Shown here piece after piece: positions 16,672-27,200 of a DNA stretch of 64,000 nt. The notes beneath the pieces were generated by a model, which searched no databases, was not told where the DNA came from, and saw only the letters and a list, made by a program, of their open reading frames with translations. Both the position numbers and the translations under genes were made by a program. Source of the DNA: Vibrio tetraodonis (GTDB lineage Bacteria > Pseudomonadota > Gammaproteobacteria > Enterobacterales > Vibrionaceae); assembly GCF_003350295.1 (NCBI RefSeq), contig NZ_QLYY01000005.1:396679-460678 (forward strand), in the 5' to 3' direction. Each line of letters opens with the position of its first letter. Position 1 is the stretch's first letter.

Positions 16672-18714
16672 TTAAAATTTATAACTCGTCGTTAGGTAAA
16701 ACTCTCTCGGAGAACCTGGCATGATCTGGCTAGCACTCGTAGCACTGACGTAATACTCTTTATCCAAGAGGTTCTCGACACTTAGCTGGGCAATCCAGTT
16801 ATCCCACTCATATCCAACGCGGGCATCGAAGCGAGCATAGCCAGGTAGATTGACCTCGTTCTTTTTATCTGCAAATCTATCGCCAACCGCAATAAACCCG
16901 GTTTCACCAAACAAACCAGATTCTTGCTTATATCCAACAAACAATTGACCATTCAATTGAGAGGTATTGGTTGGGCGGTTACCTTGCACATTACCCTCCG
17001 CTTTTACCAATTCTGCATCTTGGTATGCGACGCCACCTCTCACCGTAATTTGTTCGGTAATAAAGCCATTGAACGACAGCTCGATACCTTCAGTTCTTTG
17101 CAGGCCAGTAAGTATGATTTTGCTTGGATCTAGAGGGTCTCTAGTTCTTCGGTTGTACATCTCTAGGCGGTATACCGACAAAGTCGTTGCAAGAGATCCA
17201 CTAAACCAATCACTTTTAATGCCTGTTTCATATAAACGGGTATGCTCAGGGTCTAACTGATTGGCCTCTTTACCCGGACTAATACCGATAAGACCACCAC
17301 CGACAGGTGAAAACGTCTTGCTGTACGAAAGGTAAGCGGCATGCTCTTCAACTGGATTCCAAACTAGGCCAAGGCGAGGGCTCCAACTTGTATTAGAAAC
17401 AGTTTCTTCAGAGTTATCGGTATTCTTATGAGTTTTAATTTTAAAGTCGTCATACCTTATACCTGCTAAAGCAATCCAGTTGCCAATTGTCACCTGATCT
17501 TGAAGGTACAAACCATAGCTTTCTACTTTGTGCTCAGAATCAAATTGAAGCTTCATGGAGCCATCATAGCTAGGTATCATATCCGGCTGGTAGGCATTAG
17601 CAGTTGGAATGGTACCAGAGTGTTTATATAATTTGGGAATACGTTCCTGCCATGACTGCTCCCAGCCAAGGAGCAAGTTATGCTCAGCGATACCAGTGCC
17701 GAATTGGTTCTCTAATTCAAAAGTGTTTGAAAAGTTACTGGCGTTTAAATCTTGCTGCCAGCGAGAGCGTTTTAAATCTCCGTTCGCCTCTACACCTGAT
17801 ACATAAGTGTTATCAAATTCGCTACTAAGATTGGTATAACTAAAAAGATGGCGAAGCTGCATTTCAGGATTAATCTGCCAAGTGAGTCTAGAGCGTGCTG
17901 ATTGGGCAATGTCTTTTATGTAGTCACGGTCTGTATTGCTATATACCGTATCAATTGGAACATCAACGGGAGAGCCATTAACACTTGGAATTCCTCTATC
18001 TGGAACACGTTCTGATTCGTGACGTTCATACTGAACAAGCCATGTCACGTCATCGTTGACATTCCAGTTAACGGAAGGAGCAAGCATATTTCGCTTGCTA
18101 TCGACACCTTTACGAAAGCTGCCTGCATCTTCATAAGACATGTTAAGACGCACCTGAACGTCATCATTCACTTCACCATTGAGGTCAGCATCAACTCGGT
18201 AGAAATCATGGCTACCAATCCTAGTTGTCAATTTAGAACCTAGACCAGCTTCTGGCTTTTTGGTGACTCGATTTATAATACCGCCAGAGCTACCTCTGCC
18301 ATAGAGAACAGCTGCAGGCCCTTTTAGAATCTCGACTGTTTCTATATTTCCAAGATCTCTCGTGTACTGCATGTCATCTCTAAATCCGTCTAAATAGAAA
18401 TCATTAGAGGCTTTAAAGCCACGAATATTTAAGCCATCAAATCGAGTATCGCCGCTAGCATTAACGCCAGGGATACCAACCAGGGCTTCACTGAGAGTGC
18501 TGTTACTAAAGGCGGTGATTTCTTCAACAGGCAGGCTTTCAATGGTCTGAGGAACCAATTTTGCAGGTGTTGCGACTTTAGTAGCCGTAGTCACTTGAGA
18601 GTGCTGAGTTCTTTCACCAACAACGGTTATTGTTTCTTCTTGTTCGGCTAAAACAGGAGTGCTAGCGGCCATAATAGCCATAGATATTAGATTGAATTTA
18701 ATGTTGTTTTTCAT
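16672..18714 (-). CDS. TonB-dependent siderophore receptor
   Basis: Outer-membrane ferric-siderophore receptor, 680 residues from ATG 18714, where the signal peptide (ending TPVLA) begins. A TonB box-like ETITVVGER follows. The plug has GLNIRGFKASNDFYLDGFRD, and VEILKGPAAVLYGRGSSGG is typical of the catecholate/hydroxamate receptor family (Fiu, FhuE-like). The beta-barrel ends in aromatic TTSYKF, a proper outer-membrane C-terminus. The exact siderophore cannot be read from sequence. A Fur box lies 32 bases upstream. A PepSY gene follows. Confidence 0.93.
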   Translation of the reverse strand: MKNNIKFNLISMAIMAASTPVLAEQEETITVVGERTQHSQVTTATKVATPAKLVPQTIESLPVEEITAFSNSTLSEALVGIPGVNASGDTRFDGLNIRGFKASNDFYLDGFRDDMQYTRDLGNIETVEILKGPAAVLYGRGSSGGIINRVTKKPEAGLGSKLTTRIGSHDFYRVDADLNGEVNDDVQVRLNMSYEDAGSFRKGVDSKRNMLAPSVNWNVNDDVTWLVQYERHESERVPDRGIPSVNGSPVDVPIDTVYSNTDRDYIKDIAQSARSRLTWQINPEMQLRHLFSYTNLSSEFDNTYVSGVEANGDLKRSRWQQDLNASNFSNTFELENQFGTGIAEHNLLLGWEQSWQERIPKLYKHSGTIPTANAYQPDMIPSYDGSMKLQFDSEHKVESYGLYLQDQVTIGNWIALAGIRYDDFKIKTHKNTDNSEETVSNTSWSPRLGLVWNPVEEHAAYLSYSKTFSPVGGGLIGISPGKEANQLDPEHTRLYETGIKSDWFSGSLATTLSVYRLEMYNRRTRDPLDPSKIILTGLQRTEGIELSFNGFITEQITVRGGVAYQDAELVKAEGNVQGNRPTNTSQLNGQLFVGYKQESGLFGETGFIAVGDRFADKKNEVNLPGYARFDARVGYEWDNWIAQLSVENLLDKEYYVSATSASQIMPGSPREFYLTTSYKF

Positions 18715-18745
18715 AAAGTGTTTATATAACGAGCATAAATGCAAT

Positions 18746-18760
18746 TGAGAATCATTAACA
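18746..18760. promoter_or_regulatory. Fur box upstream of the siderophore receptor
   Basis: TGAGAATCATTAACA matches the 7-1-7 Fur consensus TGATAATNATTATCA at 12 of 14 fixed positions. A further ATCATTTA half-like element follows. Iron repression of the receptor is expected. Confidence 0.8.
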
Positions 18761-18781
18761 CTATCATTTATAAAACATCAC

Positions 18782-19190
18782 CTAAAGATAAAAATGTCAA
18801 TAAATGTAAATGGTAAGCACCCTTTATAAGAAAAACAGAGGTTTAACTAGCCTTATTTATTACTAGAAGCAATGATGCTATTGGCCTTGGGAAAGACGTG
18901 GTTTTAGTAAGTGGGTCAGAAAATCACACCAGGTCTCATAGAGACATGGATGAAAAATAAGCGATCATGCAAACTTTGGGGAACGGAAAAGAAAGTAGCG
19001 GCGTCATTCGTTCATGTCTTTCCACCAGAATGATGAATTGAAAGACCACTTTAGAACAAAACGAAATCAAGGCTTAGAGGTAGAGAAAATATCTGGGTGC
19101 TTAATACTTCGATTTTACCAGTTAAGGTATTCAGTAGTGTATAGTGAATTATTTGCAATTAGTAATGATTTAAAGTCGTAATAAACTCTG
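18782..19190. other. Intergenic stretch without a supported gene
   Basis: These 409 bases have only short open frames interrupted by stops in all frames. A plus-strand frame near 18925-19035 reads 39 residues (ETWMKNKRSCKLWGTEKK...) and could be a decayed coding segment, but I recognise no family. Base composition is slightly richer in G than the flanks. Confidence 0.4.
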
Positions 19191-19442
19191 CTAGTAGAGA
19201 AGCCTGTCAGTCAAATAAATAACGACAAGAATTAAAAAGCTAAGAAAAAATGGTATACTCAATTTCATAGCCAACTTTTTCATCAAACTTGGGTTATTAT
19301 CAAACACCATACCTTCTGCTTGTCTTACCCTTATCTCTTCATCAAAATGCCACTTAATTGCTAAAAAGGCTCCAATACCTAATATGATAAGCTTAAAAGC
19401 TCCAGCAAAGTACGGAAAAAAATTCGCCCAACTCTCGTTCAT
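19191..19442 (-). CDS. Small two-helix membrane protein, unknown
   Basis: 83 residues with two hydrophobic helices (about 10-28 and 61-79) separated by a charged loop (EEIRVRQAEGMVFDN). I recognise no family. It sits alone in a patchy region between the siderophore receptor and a solute-binding protein. Confidence 0.6.
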   Translation of the reverse strand: MNESWANFFPYFAGAFKLIILGIGAFLAIKWHFDEEIRVRQAEGMVFDNNPSLMKKLAMKLSIPFFLSFLILVVIYLTDRLLY

Positions 19443-19657
19443 TATCCATCTCCATTAAACTAAATCGGAATTTTTTATTATAAAAATCAGAGTTTTTATT
19501 TACATCCAAAATAATAAGTTTACTGCTTGTGCTCGCAGCCGACAACCCTCTTTATAGTTTTCATATTTAATACATCGCATCAACCTACTCGCTCTTTCTC
19601 TCTCGACACACTAATATTGACTTATGTATCAATACAACTTTCAGCGTTACATCGACT

Positions 19658-20404
19658 ATGATTCGTAAAACAGCCATTTTGTCTCTGATTTTCATTAGTT
19701 TTTTTTCTTTTGGAAACGATACACTGAGACTTGTTTATTATGACTCTTTCCCACCTTACTCATATAAAAACTCAGATGGGCAGATGGAAGGGATCCTGGT
19801 TGATATTGCGAAAGAAATATTGGAAAAAGAAATGGGGTTAGTCGTATCTCACCAAGGCTTTCCATGGGGACGTGCACAGAGAATGGTTTTTAATGGGCAA
19901 GCTGATGCCTTTATCTCTCTCCCCACACCAGCTAGATTAGAATATGTCGATGCTGCAGAGGTGCCGGTTTTTATTGGCCCAATAACCCTGTTCACATACA
20001 AAGGTCACCCACGTCAACACCAGCTAGAAACTGTGTCAGATATCGAAGACCTCAAAGCTTTCAAAATATTAGATTATGTAGGAAATGGGTGGGGGGATTC
20101 TAAATTCTCAGAAGGGCCCTATACTAGGCTCCTTCAATCAGACTTATCGACCTCGTTAAGTATGCTTGCAAAGCGCAGAGGTGATGTAGTGGCCACTGAC
20201 CAAGTTGTTGCAGAATATCTCTTAGCGATTCATGATAAACGAAATTTAGTCATGGAACTCCCCGTAACCATTGATACGGTCTCGTTTTTATTATGTATTT
20301 CCAAAAAGTCTAGCTTTAGAAATATCACTAAAGAATTTTCAAAGCACATGTCAAAATTTCGTGCTCAAAAGCGAGAGAAAAATATATTGGCCAAGTATAA
20401 ATAG
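19658..20404 (+). CDS. Periplasmic solute-binding protein, family 3 type
   Basis: 248 residues with signal peptide MIRKTAILSLIFISFFSFG. The mature start, LRLVYYDSFPPYSYKNSDGQMEGILVDI, is the beginning of a bacterial extracellular solute-binding domain (SBP_bac_3), followed by GFPWGRAQRMVFNGQADAFI. No ABC permease or ATPase genes lie nearby, as is common for the many orphan SBP_bac_3 proteins in Vibrio. No strong ribosome site is visible. Its 3' end abuts a decayed acetyltransferase fragment. Confidence 0.85.
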   Translation: MIRKTAILSLIFISFFSFGNDTLRLVYYDSFPPYSYKNSDGQMEGILVDIAKEILEKEMGLVVSHQGFPWGRAQRMVFNGQADAFISLPTPARLEYVDAAEVPVFIGPITLFTYKGHPRQHQLETVSDIEDLKAFKILDYVGNGWGDSKFSEGPYTRLLQSDLSTSLSMLAKRRGDVVATDQVVAEYLLAIHDKRNLVMELPVTIDTVSFLLCISKKSSFRNITKEFSKHMSKFRAQKREKNILAKYK

Positions 20405-20573
20405 AGCTATCGATTGGTTAGATCTTAATGTTCTTTCTGATGATCTTCCTGCGAAAAACCTGTATTTAAAGTCTGGGTTCAAAATTATAGGTGAAATGAC
20501 CGATTGCTACCGTATAGAAGGAAAGGACGTCTCAGAAACTCTGATGACACTCTGTACTAAAAATCATGCTTAA
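20403..20573 (+). pseudogene. 3' fragment of a GNAT acetyltransferase gene
   Basis: Directly after the solute-binding gene, one frame reads AIDWLDLNVLSDDLPAKNLY then LKSGFKIIGEMTDCYRIEGK and ends at 20573. This is the conserved C-terminal part of a GNAT N-acetyltransferase (motif B region). The N-terminal and acetyl-CoA-binding parts are absent; upstream in the same frame is just the shifted solute-binding gene. The junction suggests a deletion or insertion that fused the two genes' remains. Confidence 0.75.
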
Positions 20574-20724
20574 CTCACCTCTTTAAAGTCTTCTGACGTA
20601 ACTAATTGATGACCTTATTCAAACTCCAATACAAAGTTTTACACTTATTATCATGATGAAAGCTTGAATTAATATATGCCCCACCAATAAAATATGACAT
20701 TAATTGAATATCTTGGGTGGAAAC

Positions 20725-21360
20725 ATGTATCTAAACACAATCAGTAGTATCGTCAATCAGCAAGATAGGGGCCATAGAGAACAAACTGATGAACTTAGTT
20801 TGGCAAACAAGGTACGTTCTGTATCCAATAAAAAGCGTCCTAAAAAGCTCGGCTTATCCTTAACCATGCCCCAAACAAAAAAGGGAGAGATGCTAGGCAG
20901 TGGTTTATGCGGAGAGGTTAGAAGAGATATCGCTCATGAAGGGTTTGTGTTAAAAAGCTTTAGCCGATTTGCCAACGAGATCGCGCAAAAAGAATGTAGC
21001 CTATTCACTCGTATCTATGGAGAAGGAAGCGCTGAAGTGATAGAAGAAGCGGATGGGCTTTATTTACGCATGTTAGAAGTACCAGGGGTGTCTTTAGATA
21101 AGTGCGATCCATCTGAATTACCAGATAATGCGCGTACGTTGTTTTTCCAAATGATATCTGATCTAAATGATGTAGGTATCATTCATGGAGATCTGCATTC
21201 TGGCAACATTATGTTCGATAAAGACTCAAACAGGTTTTGGCCAATTGATTTATCTAATGCCTATGATTCTTACTATGAGAGTTCATATCATGGCAGAGCC
21301 ATGATGGACATAGACAACGAAAAAAGATTTAGACAAATAATGAGAAAATTGGGTGCCTAA
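20725..21360 (+). CDS. OspG/NleH-like small protein kinase, putative type III effector
   Basis: 211 residues from ATG 20725, preceded by GGGTGGA; an in-frame TTG at 20704 is less likely. After a polar N-terminal 50 residues come a glycine loop GSGLCGEV (58-65), Lys77 in FVLKSF, Glu90, catalytic HGDLHSGN (154-161) and Asp175 in PIDLSN. The C-lobe ends soon after, with no activation segment, as in Shigella OspG. Shared blocks include LYLRMLEVPG (OspG VYLRMLRVPG) and ELPDN (OspG DIPDN). OspG binds ubiquitin-loaded E2 enzymes and dampens NF-kB signalling. No type III apparatus is in the window. Host-directed function is inference. Confidence 0.85.
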   Translation: MYLNTISSIVNQQDRGHREQTDELSLANKVRSVSNKKRPKKLGLSLTMPQTKKGEMLGSGLCGEVRRDIAHEGFVLKSFSRFANEIAQKECSLFTRIYGEGSAEVIEEADGLYLRMLEVPGVSLDKCDPSELPDNARTLFFQMISDLNDVGIIHGDLHSGNIMFDKDSNRFWPIDLSNAYDSYYESSYHGRAMMDIDNEKRFRQIMRKLGA

Positions 21361-21431
21361 CTCTGTGTGATGTCGATGTAGGTTTCACCTTCTACTCAAC
21401 ACAAAAATAAAACTTTGAAGATTAAATATCC

Positions 21432-21451
21432 GCGAGCTCTGAAGAGCTCGC
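21432..21451. other. Perfect hairpin between convergent kinase and yaiI genes
   Basis: GCGAGCTC (21432-21439) and GAGCTCGC (21444-21451) enclose a TGAA tetraloop. There is no following T-run on either strand, so it may be a weak terminator or an RNA 3' end structure. Confidence 0.45.
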
Positions 21452-21493
21452 CACTAAAGCTATTAATAATGTGTAAAGCGGACAGGCAGTGCC

Positions 21494-21961
21494 CTATTTA
21501 TGCAACTTTAAATTTCTTTGCCTTTGTACTAACCACTTATCCAAATGATTAGCGAATTGCTGCCTATCAGCTTGACTTAAAGGAGCTGGTCCACCTGTCT
21601 GTACGCCGCTACTGCGCATGGTTTCCATAAAATCGCGAATACTAAGGCGAGACTTAATATTTTCTTTCGTAAATAGCTCGCCACGAGAACTCAATGCATG
21701 TCCACCCTTGGTTATGATCTCATCGGCTAAAGGGATATCACTGGTGATCACCAAATCATCTTTCTCGCAGCGCTTCACTATTTCATTATCTGCTACATCA
21801 AAGCCAGGCTGAACTTGCAGCATGGTCACTTTTGGTGATGCTGGAGTGCGAATAAACTGGTTTGCCACCAACGTCACTTCGACCCCTGTTCGCTCAGATG
21901 CACGAAATAATACATCACGAATCACAACTGGACACGCGTCAGCATCTACCCATATTTTCAT
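21494..21961 (-). CDS. yaiI: YaiI/YqxD family protein (UPF0178)
   Basis: 155 residues beginning [20 protein letters not shown], the hallmark of UPF0178. This family has a NYN/PIN-like fold with conserved acidic residues ([16 protein letters not shown]) and TGGPAPLS near the C-terminus. PIN-like folds suggest RNA cleavage, but the biological role is not established. It is monocistronic. Confidence 0.92.
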   Translation of the reverse strand: MKIWVDADACPVVIRDVLFRASERTGVEVTLVANQFIRTPASPKVTMLQVQPGFDVADNEIVKRCEKDDLVITSDIPLADEIITKGGHALSSRGELFTKENIKSRLSIRDFMETMRSSGVQTGGPAPLSQADRQQFANHLDKWLVQRQRNLKLHK

Positions 21962-22631
21962 TACTTATTCTTCCCAATACTACAATTGCCTCCATTAAAC
22001 CGCAAAAGTCATGCTCTTGGTAGGGCTACCTTTATTAATAGGGGCATAAAACAATCTATAAACACGATGAATGAAATTGAGGTAACAAAACCCTAGGTCC
22101 GCTGCTTAAACGAAAAATCGTAATACACTATCCACTAACTATGCACTTGTTACCATGGTAATATACAGACGTGTTAATCTAAGACACAAAGTTATTAGCT
22201 GGCAGAACCCAACAAAATTGACATTTAAGTCAATACAAAGAGTAATCCACATTCAAAACTGAGCTCCAGAGTCATACGTACAGTAATAATTCATAAAGCT
22301 AACTCTAAACACCGACTGCATTAAAATTAAACATTTATGAATTATAATTCAATATAGATCATTTAAAGAAAAAGTATACACAAAATGAATAATATGAAGA
22401 TAATGTCGCCATTTTGAGCTAAAACGTCTTTTTGTGTAAAGTAAGGATTAAATCTATCAGCAAAATCATCAAAAAATGTTAGCCATTAGTTAAATTTTAT
22501 GCGATTTAAGTGATGTGTATCACATCTACAAATCTAACAATAAATTTTACGTTCGTATTTTTCTCTTCGCCTGATACCCTCCGAGCACCTTGAAGTGAAC
22601 TCAAGGTGAATAACTATAAGGAGTGTTCACG
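21962..22631. other. 670-bp intergenic region upstream of the symporter
   Basis: No coding frame is supported. It contains a CRP-like site (22509-22524) near the symporter and a 12-bp palindrome TTACCATGGTAA (22150-22161). The length and A+T richness suggest a long leader or several regulators for the symporter, or a small RNA, but no definite RNA structure was recognised. Confidence 0.5.
22509..22524. promoter_or_regulatory. CRP-like binding site upstream of the symporter
   Basis: AGTGA-TGTGTA-TCACA fits the CRP pattern TGTGA-N6-TCACA with one mismatch. It lies about 110 bases before the symporter start, suitable for activation. Catabolite control of dicarboxylate or amino-acid uptake would be expected. 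Confidence 0.65.
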
Positions 22632-23936
22632 ATGAATACCAAGAAACCTATGTCGCTCACCAGCCGTGTTATCTTAGGTATGGTAGCGGGTATCTTGACA
22701 GGATTTGCCATTCGCAGCCTTTTCGCCGACAACGGATTTGTCGACACATACATAGTCAATGGATTGTTTGACGTTGGTGGCCAAATTTTTGTCGCCAGCT
22801 TAAAAATGCTTGTTGTACCGCTAGTCTTTGTTTCACTGGTCTGTGGTACAAGCTCACTTAAAGATCTTTCGACCTTGGGCCGAATGGGTGGTAAAACGCT
22901 CGCTTTTTATATTGCGACGACAACTATTGCTATCACTTTTGCTCTTGTTATGGGAAGTGTTTTCCAGCCGGGCGCAGGAGCTGACCTCACTGCTGCCAGT
23001 TCGTTTAAGTCAGCCGAAGCACCTTCTTTGGGACAAGTTATTATCAACATGTTCCCGACTAACCCTATTAGCTCTATGGCTGAAGGTAAAACTCTGCAGG
23101 TGATCGTATTTGCAGTACTGTTTGGTATTGCAATCAGTGCCGCAGGAAAACCTGGTGAAAGAATCGCATCCGTATTTGCCGATTTAAACGAAGTCATTAT
23201 GAAGCTTGTCGCACTACTGATGAATCTTGCTCCATACGGTGTCTTCTTCCTAATGGCTAAACTGTTTACTGGTTTGGGGTTAAGCGCCATAACAAACCTT
23301 GCCGAATATTTCTTGGTTCTTGCCGGCACCCTAGTTCTTCATGGACTAGTTACCTACAGCTTGATGCTAAAAGGCTTTACTGCCCTAAGTCCTATTACCT
23401 TCTTGAAGAAAATGGAAGATGCGATTATGTTTGCTTTTTCGACTGCTTCTTCAAATGCAACCATCCCTGTGTCTATGGAAACAGCGAAAAATCGTATGGG
23501 CGTGGATAACCGCATTTCCTCTTTCACTATCCCTCTTGGAGCGACAGTGAACATGGACGGTACGGCGATCATGCAGGGTGTAGCAACAGCATTTATTGCT
23601 CAAGCGTTTAATATTGACCTCACCATGGGTGACTACCTAATGGTTATCCTAACCGCTACTCTCGCTTCTATTGGCACTGCGGGCGTACCTGGAGTCGGCC
23701 TAGTTATGCTTGCTATGGTACTTAACCAAGTTGGCCTGCCTTTAGAGGGTATAGCGTTAATTATGGGTGTTGACCGATTGCTTGATATGATCAGAACTGC
23801 AGTTAATATCACAGGTGATAACGCAGTTACCGTCATCGTTGCTAAGTCGGAAGGCGCACTCGATGAAGAACGCTTTAACAACCCACTAGCAGGTGAAAAA
23901 GAAGAACAAGTGAATCTAAAACACTCAGAAGCATAG
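22632..23936 (+). CDS. Dicarboxylate/amino acid:cation symporter (DAACS family)
   Basis: 434-residue inner-membrane Na+- or H+-coupled transporter. I chose ATG 22632 because AAGGAG lies 8 bases upstream; the GTG at 22623 overlaps that site. Family motifs are the serine-rich reentrant loop FSTASSNATIPVS and the TM7 motif NMDGTAIMQG, with GTAGVPG in hairpin 2 and DRLLDMIRTAVNITGD in TM8. This places it with GltP/DctA-type carriers for glutamate, aspartate or C4-dicarboxylates; the substrate cannot be fixed. It has a CRP-like site upstream and a terminator downstream. Confidence 0.93.
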   Translation: MNTKKPMSLTSRVILGMVAGILTGFAIRSLFADNGFVDTYIVNGLFDVGGQIFVASLKMLVVPLVFVSLVCGTSSLKDLSTLGRMGGKTLAFYIATTTIAITFALVMGSVFQPGAGADLTAASSFKSAEAPSLGQVIINMFPTNPISSMAEGKTLQVIVFAVLFGIAISAAGKPGERIASVFADLNEVIMKLVALLMNLAPYGVFFLMAKLFTGLGLSAITNLAEYFLVLAGTLVLHGLVTYSLMLKGFTALSPITFLKKMEDAIMFAFSTASSNATIPVSMETAKNRMGVDNRISSFTIPLGATVNMDGTAIMQGVATAFIAQAFNIDLTMGDYLMVILTATLASIGTAGVPGVGLVMLAMVLNQVGLPLEGIALIMGVDRLLDMIRTAVNITGDNAVTVIVAKSEGALDEERFNNPLAGEKEEQVNLKHSEA

Positions 23937-23998
23937 AGAAACCATCCTAATGACCATTAATACTTAATGATTTCATAGGTTTCATAAGTAAAGCGTCA

Positions 23999-24028
23999 AG
24001 CCCCGAAACACATGTTTCGGGGCTTTTT
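23999..24028 (+). terminator. Rho-independent terminator after the symporter
   Basis: A G+C-rich stem GCCCCGAAAC/GTTTCGGGGC with ACAT loop is followed directly by TTTTT. This is the strongest terminator in the window. Confidence 0.93.
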
Positions 24029-24273
24029 GATCACAGAATCCAAAACCAAGCAACACATACTTTGCAAATAACCCCAAACATGTCTTTAATTTTATGAGGT
24101 TAGCAACACTGATTGAGTGACTAACATCACCTCATAGAATTGGTAATCAAAGAATAATTTCAAGCGGATCGATACTTTTTCTAGTGGCTTTCGATACGTT
24201 TTTTCCAGTTAACTGACACGCTTTTAGTCCGTATTTATTTGCGGTAAGACATTATCAGATTTGGAACACATTC

Positions 24274-27200
24274 ATGACTCAGCCTAAAGCCAAGAAGCAA
24301 ACTTTTTCGATCCGCGTAACCATTGGATCTCTACTATTGCTGGTCACCGCTCTTACCGCAACACTAGCACTGTCCATTCATTATCACTTTATCTATCAAA
24401 CGTTAGAAGAGCATCAACTCAAAGAGTCTTCCACCGTTGCCGAGAATGTCAGTGACACCATGAAAGAAACTGACACCCGTATGCGAAACATTGCGTTCAC
24501 ACTTGCACAAGTCATCGATCCGCTCAACAAGAATCAGCAGTGGTTACCTGCTTTTCTTGCAACATTAGAGGCAACTCCTGAGCTTTATAGTGTCTTTTTT
24601 GGTACAAAAGATGATGACTTTTACCAAATCATCAATCTTGATGTCGAACAGACATTACGAAAAAGTATGGACGCACAACCTGACGACAGATGGGTAATGG
24701 TTAATGTTAAACAAACAGAAGGCGGGCAACGAAAGAAAACGGTTTCTTTCGTCAGTCAGGATCTTAAGGTACGCAAAGCCGAAGAAACGTTAAGTGGCTA
24801 TTTCCCTTCACTGCGACCTTGGTATAGAAAGGCTCATGCCCAAGCGGACAAAGTCATTAAAACCGAGCCCTATATTTTTAGCCAAGTGGCTATGTCCGGA
24901 CAAACTTACGCCACTCAAAATACCTCAGGCACAGCAGTAATAGGAATCGATGTATTACTCTCAACCCTTTCCACCATACTTAACCAAACATTTGAAGAGC
25001 AGCTAAGCGAAGCCTATGTTTTTCGTCAGACAGGTGAACTTCTCGCCGATACTCACCCGACTCCTCAAGAGAAACCTTTACCTACTTTGCCTCTTTTATC
25101 GATGACAGAACAAGAAAAAGCTCTGATTGAAAGTTTAGGCCCTTTGCGTGTTTCCAATCAAAGAAATTGGGCGCCCATTGACTATAGTGTACTCGGAGAG
25201 CCAATAGGCTATGCCATTGATATGGTTAAAATGATAGGCCAGATGACAGGTATACAATGGGCATTTAGTAACGGGCTCGATTGGAGTGAACTTGTTAGCC
25301 AATTCAATAACGATAAGCTCGATGCTTTACATTCTCTTCAATACCACAAAGATGGCTATGCTAAAGGGGTATTTAGTGACCCGATTTTTTCTCTACCCTT
25401 TGGTATTTTAGTTGCGGACAATTTAGGACAAGTTAACGATCTCAAAGCATTTAATGGCGATAGGTTAGCCATTTTGTCGGGCTGGTCTATTATCCCAAGC
25501 CTCAAAAAGAATTACCCCGAAATAGAAATCATCAAAGTCAGCGACTCATTTGAGGGCTTGACCCTTTTAAAAACAGGAAAAATAAAAGGTTTTATTGACA
25601 CTAGTGCCATTCTCAAGCACGCAGTACATCAATATTTCACTGATGGAGTGACTGTCATCGAAGACATCGCTCCGTTCAATCAGGGTTTTGAAACCGAGTT
25701 TCACATAGCACTCAATCAAGGCTACGCCAATTTATTACCCATAATTAATCGTGCTATCAAACAAATTAACGATACACAAAAAGAGTTTCTCCTCGCCAAA
25801 TGGCTCGGTGACTCCTCTGCAACAAAACATAGAGTCATTCCTCATGCTGCCTTTTACGATCTAATGGCATCGCCATCACAACATGGCAGCTTAATCAGTA
25901 CCACCACAAAAGCAGGAAATACCTATGTTTATCTGCAACCAGTAGGTTCTTCCTCTCCCAGTGAATTCTTGGCCATAACGCTACCCGTTTCCGTTCTTCA
26001 CAGCCAAGTCGTACGTCAGGTTTTGTACGCCACGGGGATATCTGCATTAATCATGCTACCTATGTTATGGCTCGCGTGGCTATCTGGTACTCCTGTGATT
26101 CAGGCGATCCGGTCACTCAAAAAAGAAACACAAAAGATACAAAATCGTAACTACAATCAGGTTCAACCTGTCAAAAGTAGAATTAGAGAAATTTCACAGC
26201 TATCTGATTCTGTCGTAGAAATGGCTAATCAATTACAAGCTCATGAAAAACAACAGGAGGCCTTACTTGACTCTATTGTTCAGCTTATTGCAAGAGCAAT
26301 CGATGATAAATCTCCCTATACCGCAGGCCATTGCAACCGAGTTCCAGTCATTGCAATGATGCTTGCAGAAGCCGCAGAAACCTCAACAGAACAACCCTTT
26401 AGTGACTTTCGTTTTAACAATGAGCGCGAAAAACGAGAATTTCAAATGGCGGCATGGCTGCATGACTGCGGTAAGATAACCGTACCAGAATATATTGTCG
26501 ATAAAGGCACAAAACTTGAGGCCAACTACAACCGTTTACATGAAATACGTATGCGCTTTGAGGTTTTGTGGCGAGATATTACCATTAAGGGCTATATGAA
26601 AAGAGCTAGTGGTGAAGATGAAAACCAAGTTCTCTCATGGATTAAGGAACAACAAGTCAGGCTTCAAGAGGAATTTACTTTTGTCGCATCACTAAATACA
26701 GGCGATCGCCCCGTAACGGATGAAGACATCATCAAACTCAAAAAAATTGGGGCCCAAACTTGGTGTCGTCAATTTGATGATACTATCGGCCTCTCTCCTG
26801 TCGAAAAAGACCGCCTATCTGAATCCTCTATAATGCAAACATTACTCAAAGATTTACCAGAGCACAAAATACCCCGCTTTCACCCTCCTTGTTACGATTA
26901 TGGTATTAAGATGCAAGCACCTGAATATTTGAGTGACCATGGCGAAATCTATAATTTATCAATTCAAAGAGGAACGTTAACCAAAGAAGATCGCTACCGA
27001 ATCAATGAACATATGGTAAGCGGAATTAAAATGCTAGAAAGTCTGCCTTTCCCTGATGACCTAAAGCAAGTACCCAGACTTGCAACAACACATCATGAAA
27101 CACTGGCAGGTAAAGGTTATCCTCGTCAGCTGGACGAAGATGAACTCTCGGTAAAAGAAAGAATTCTTGCAATTGCAGACATATTTGAGGCCCTGACAGC

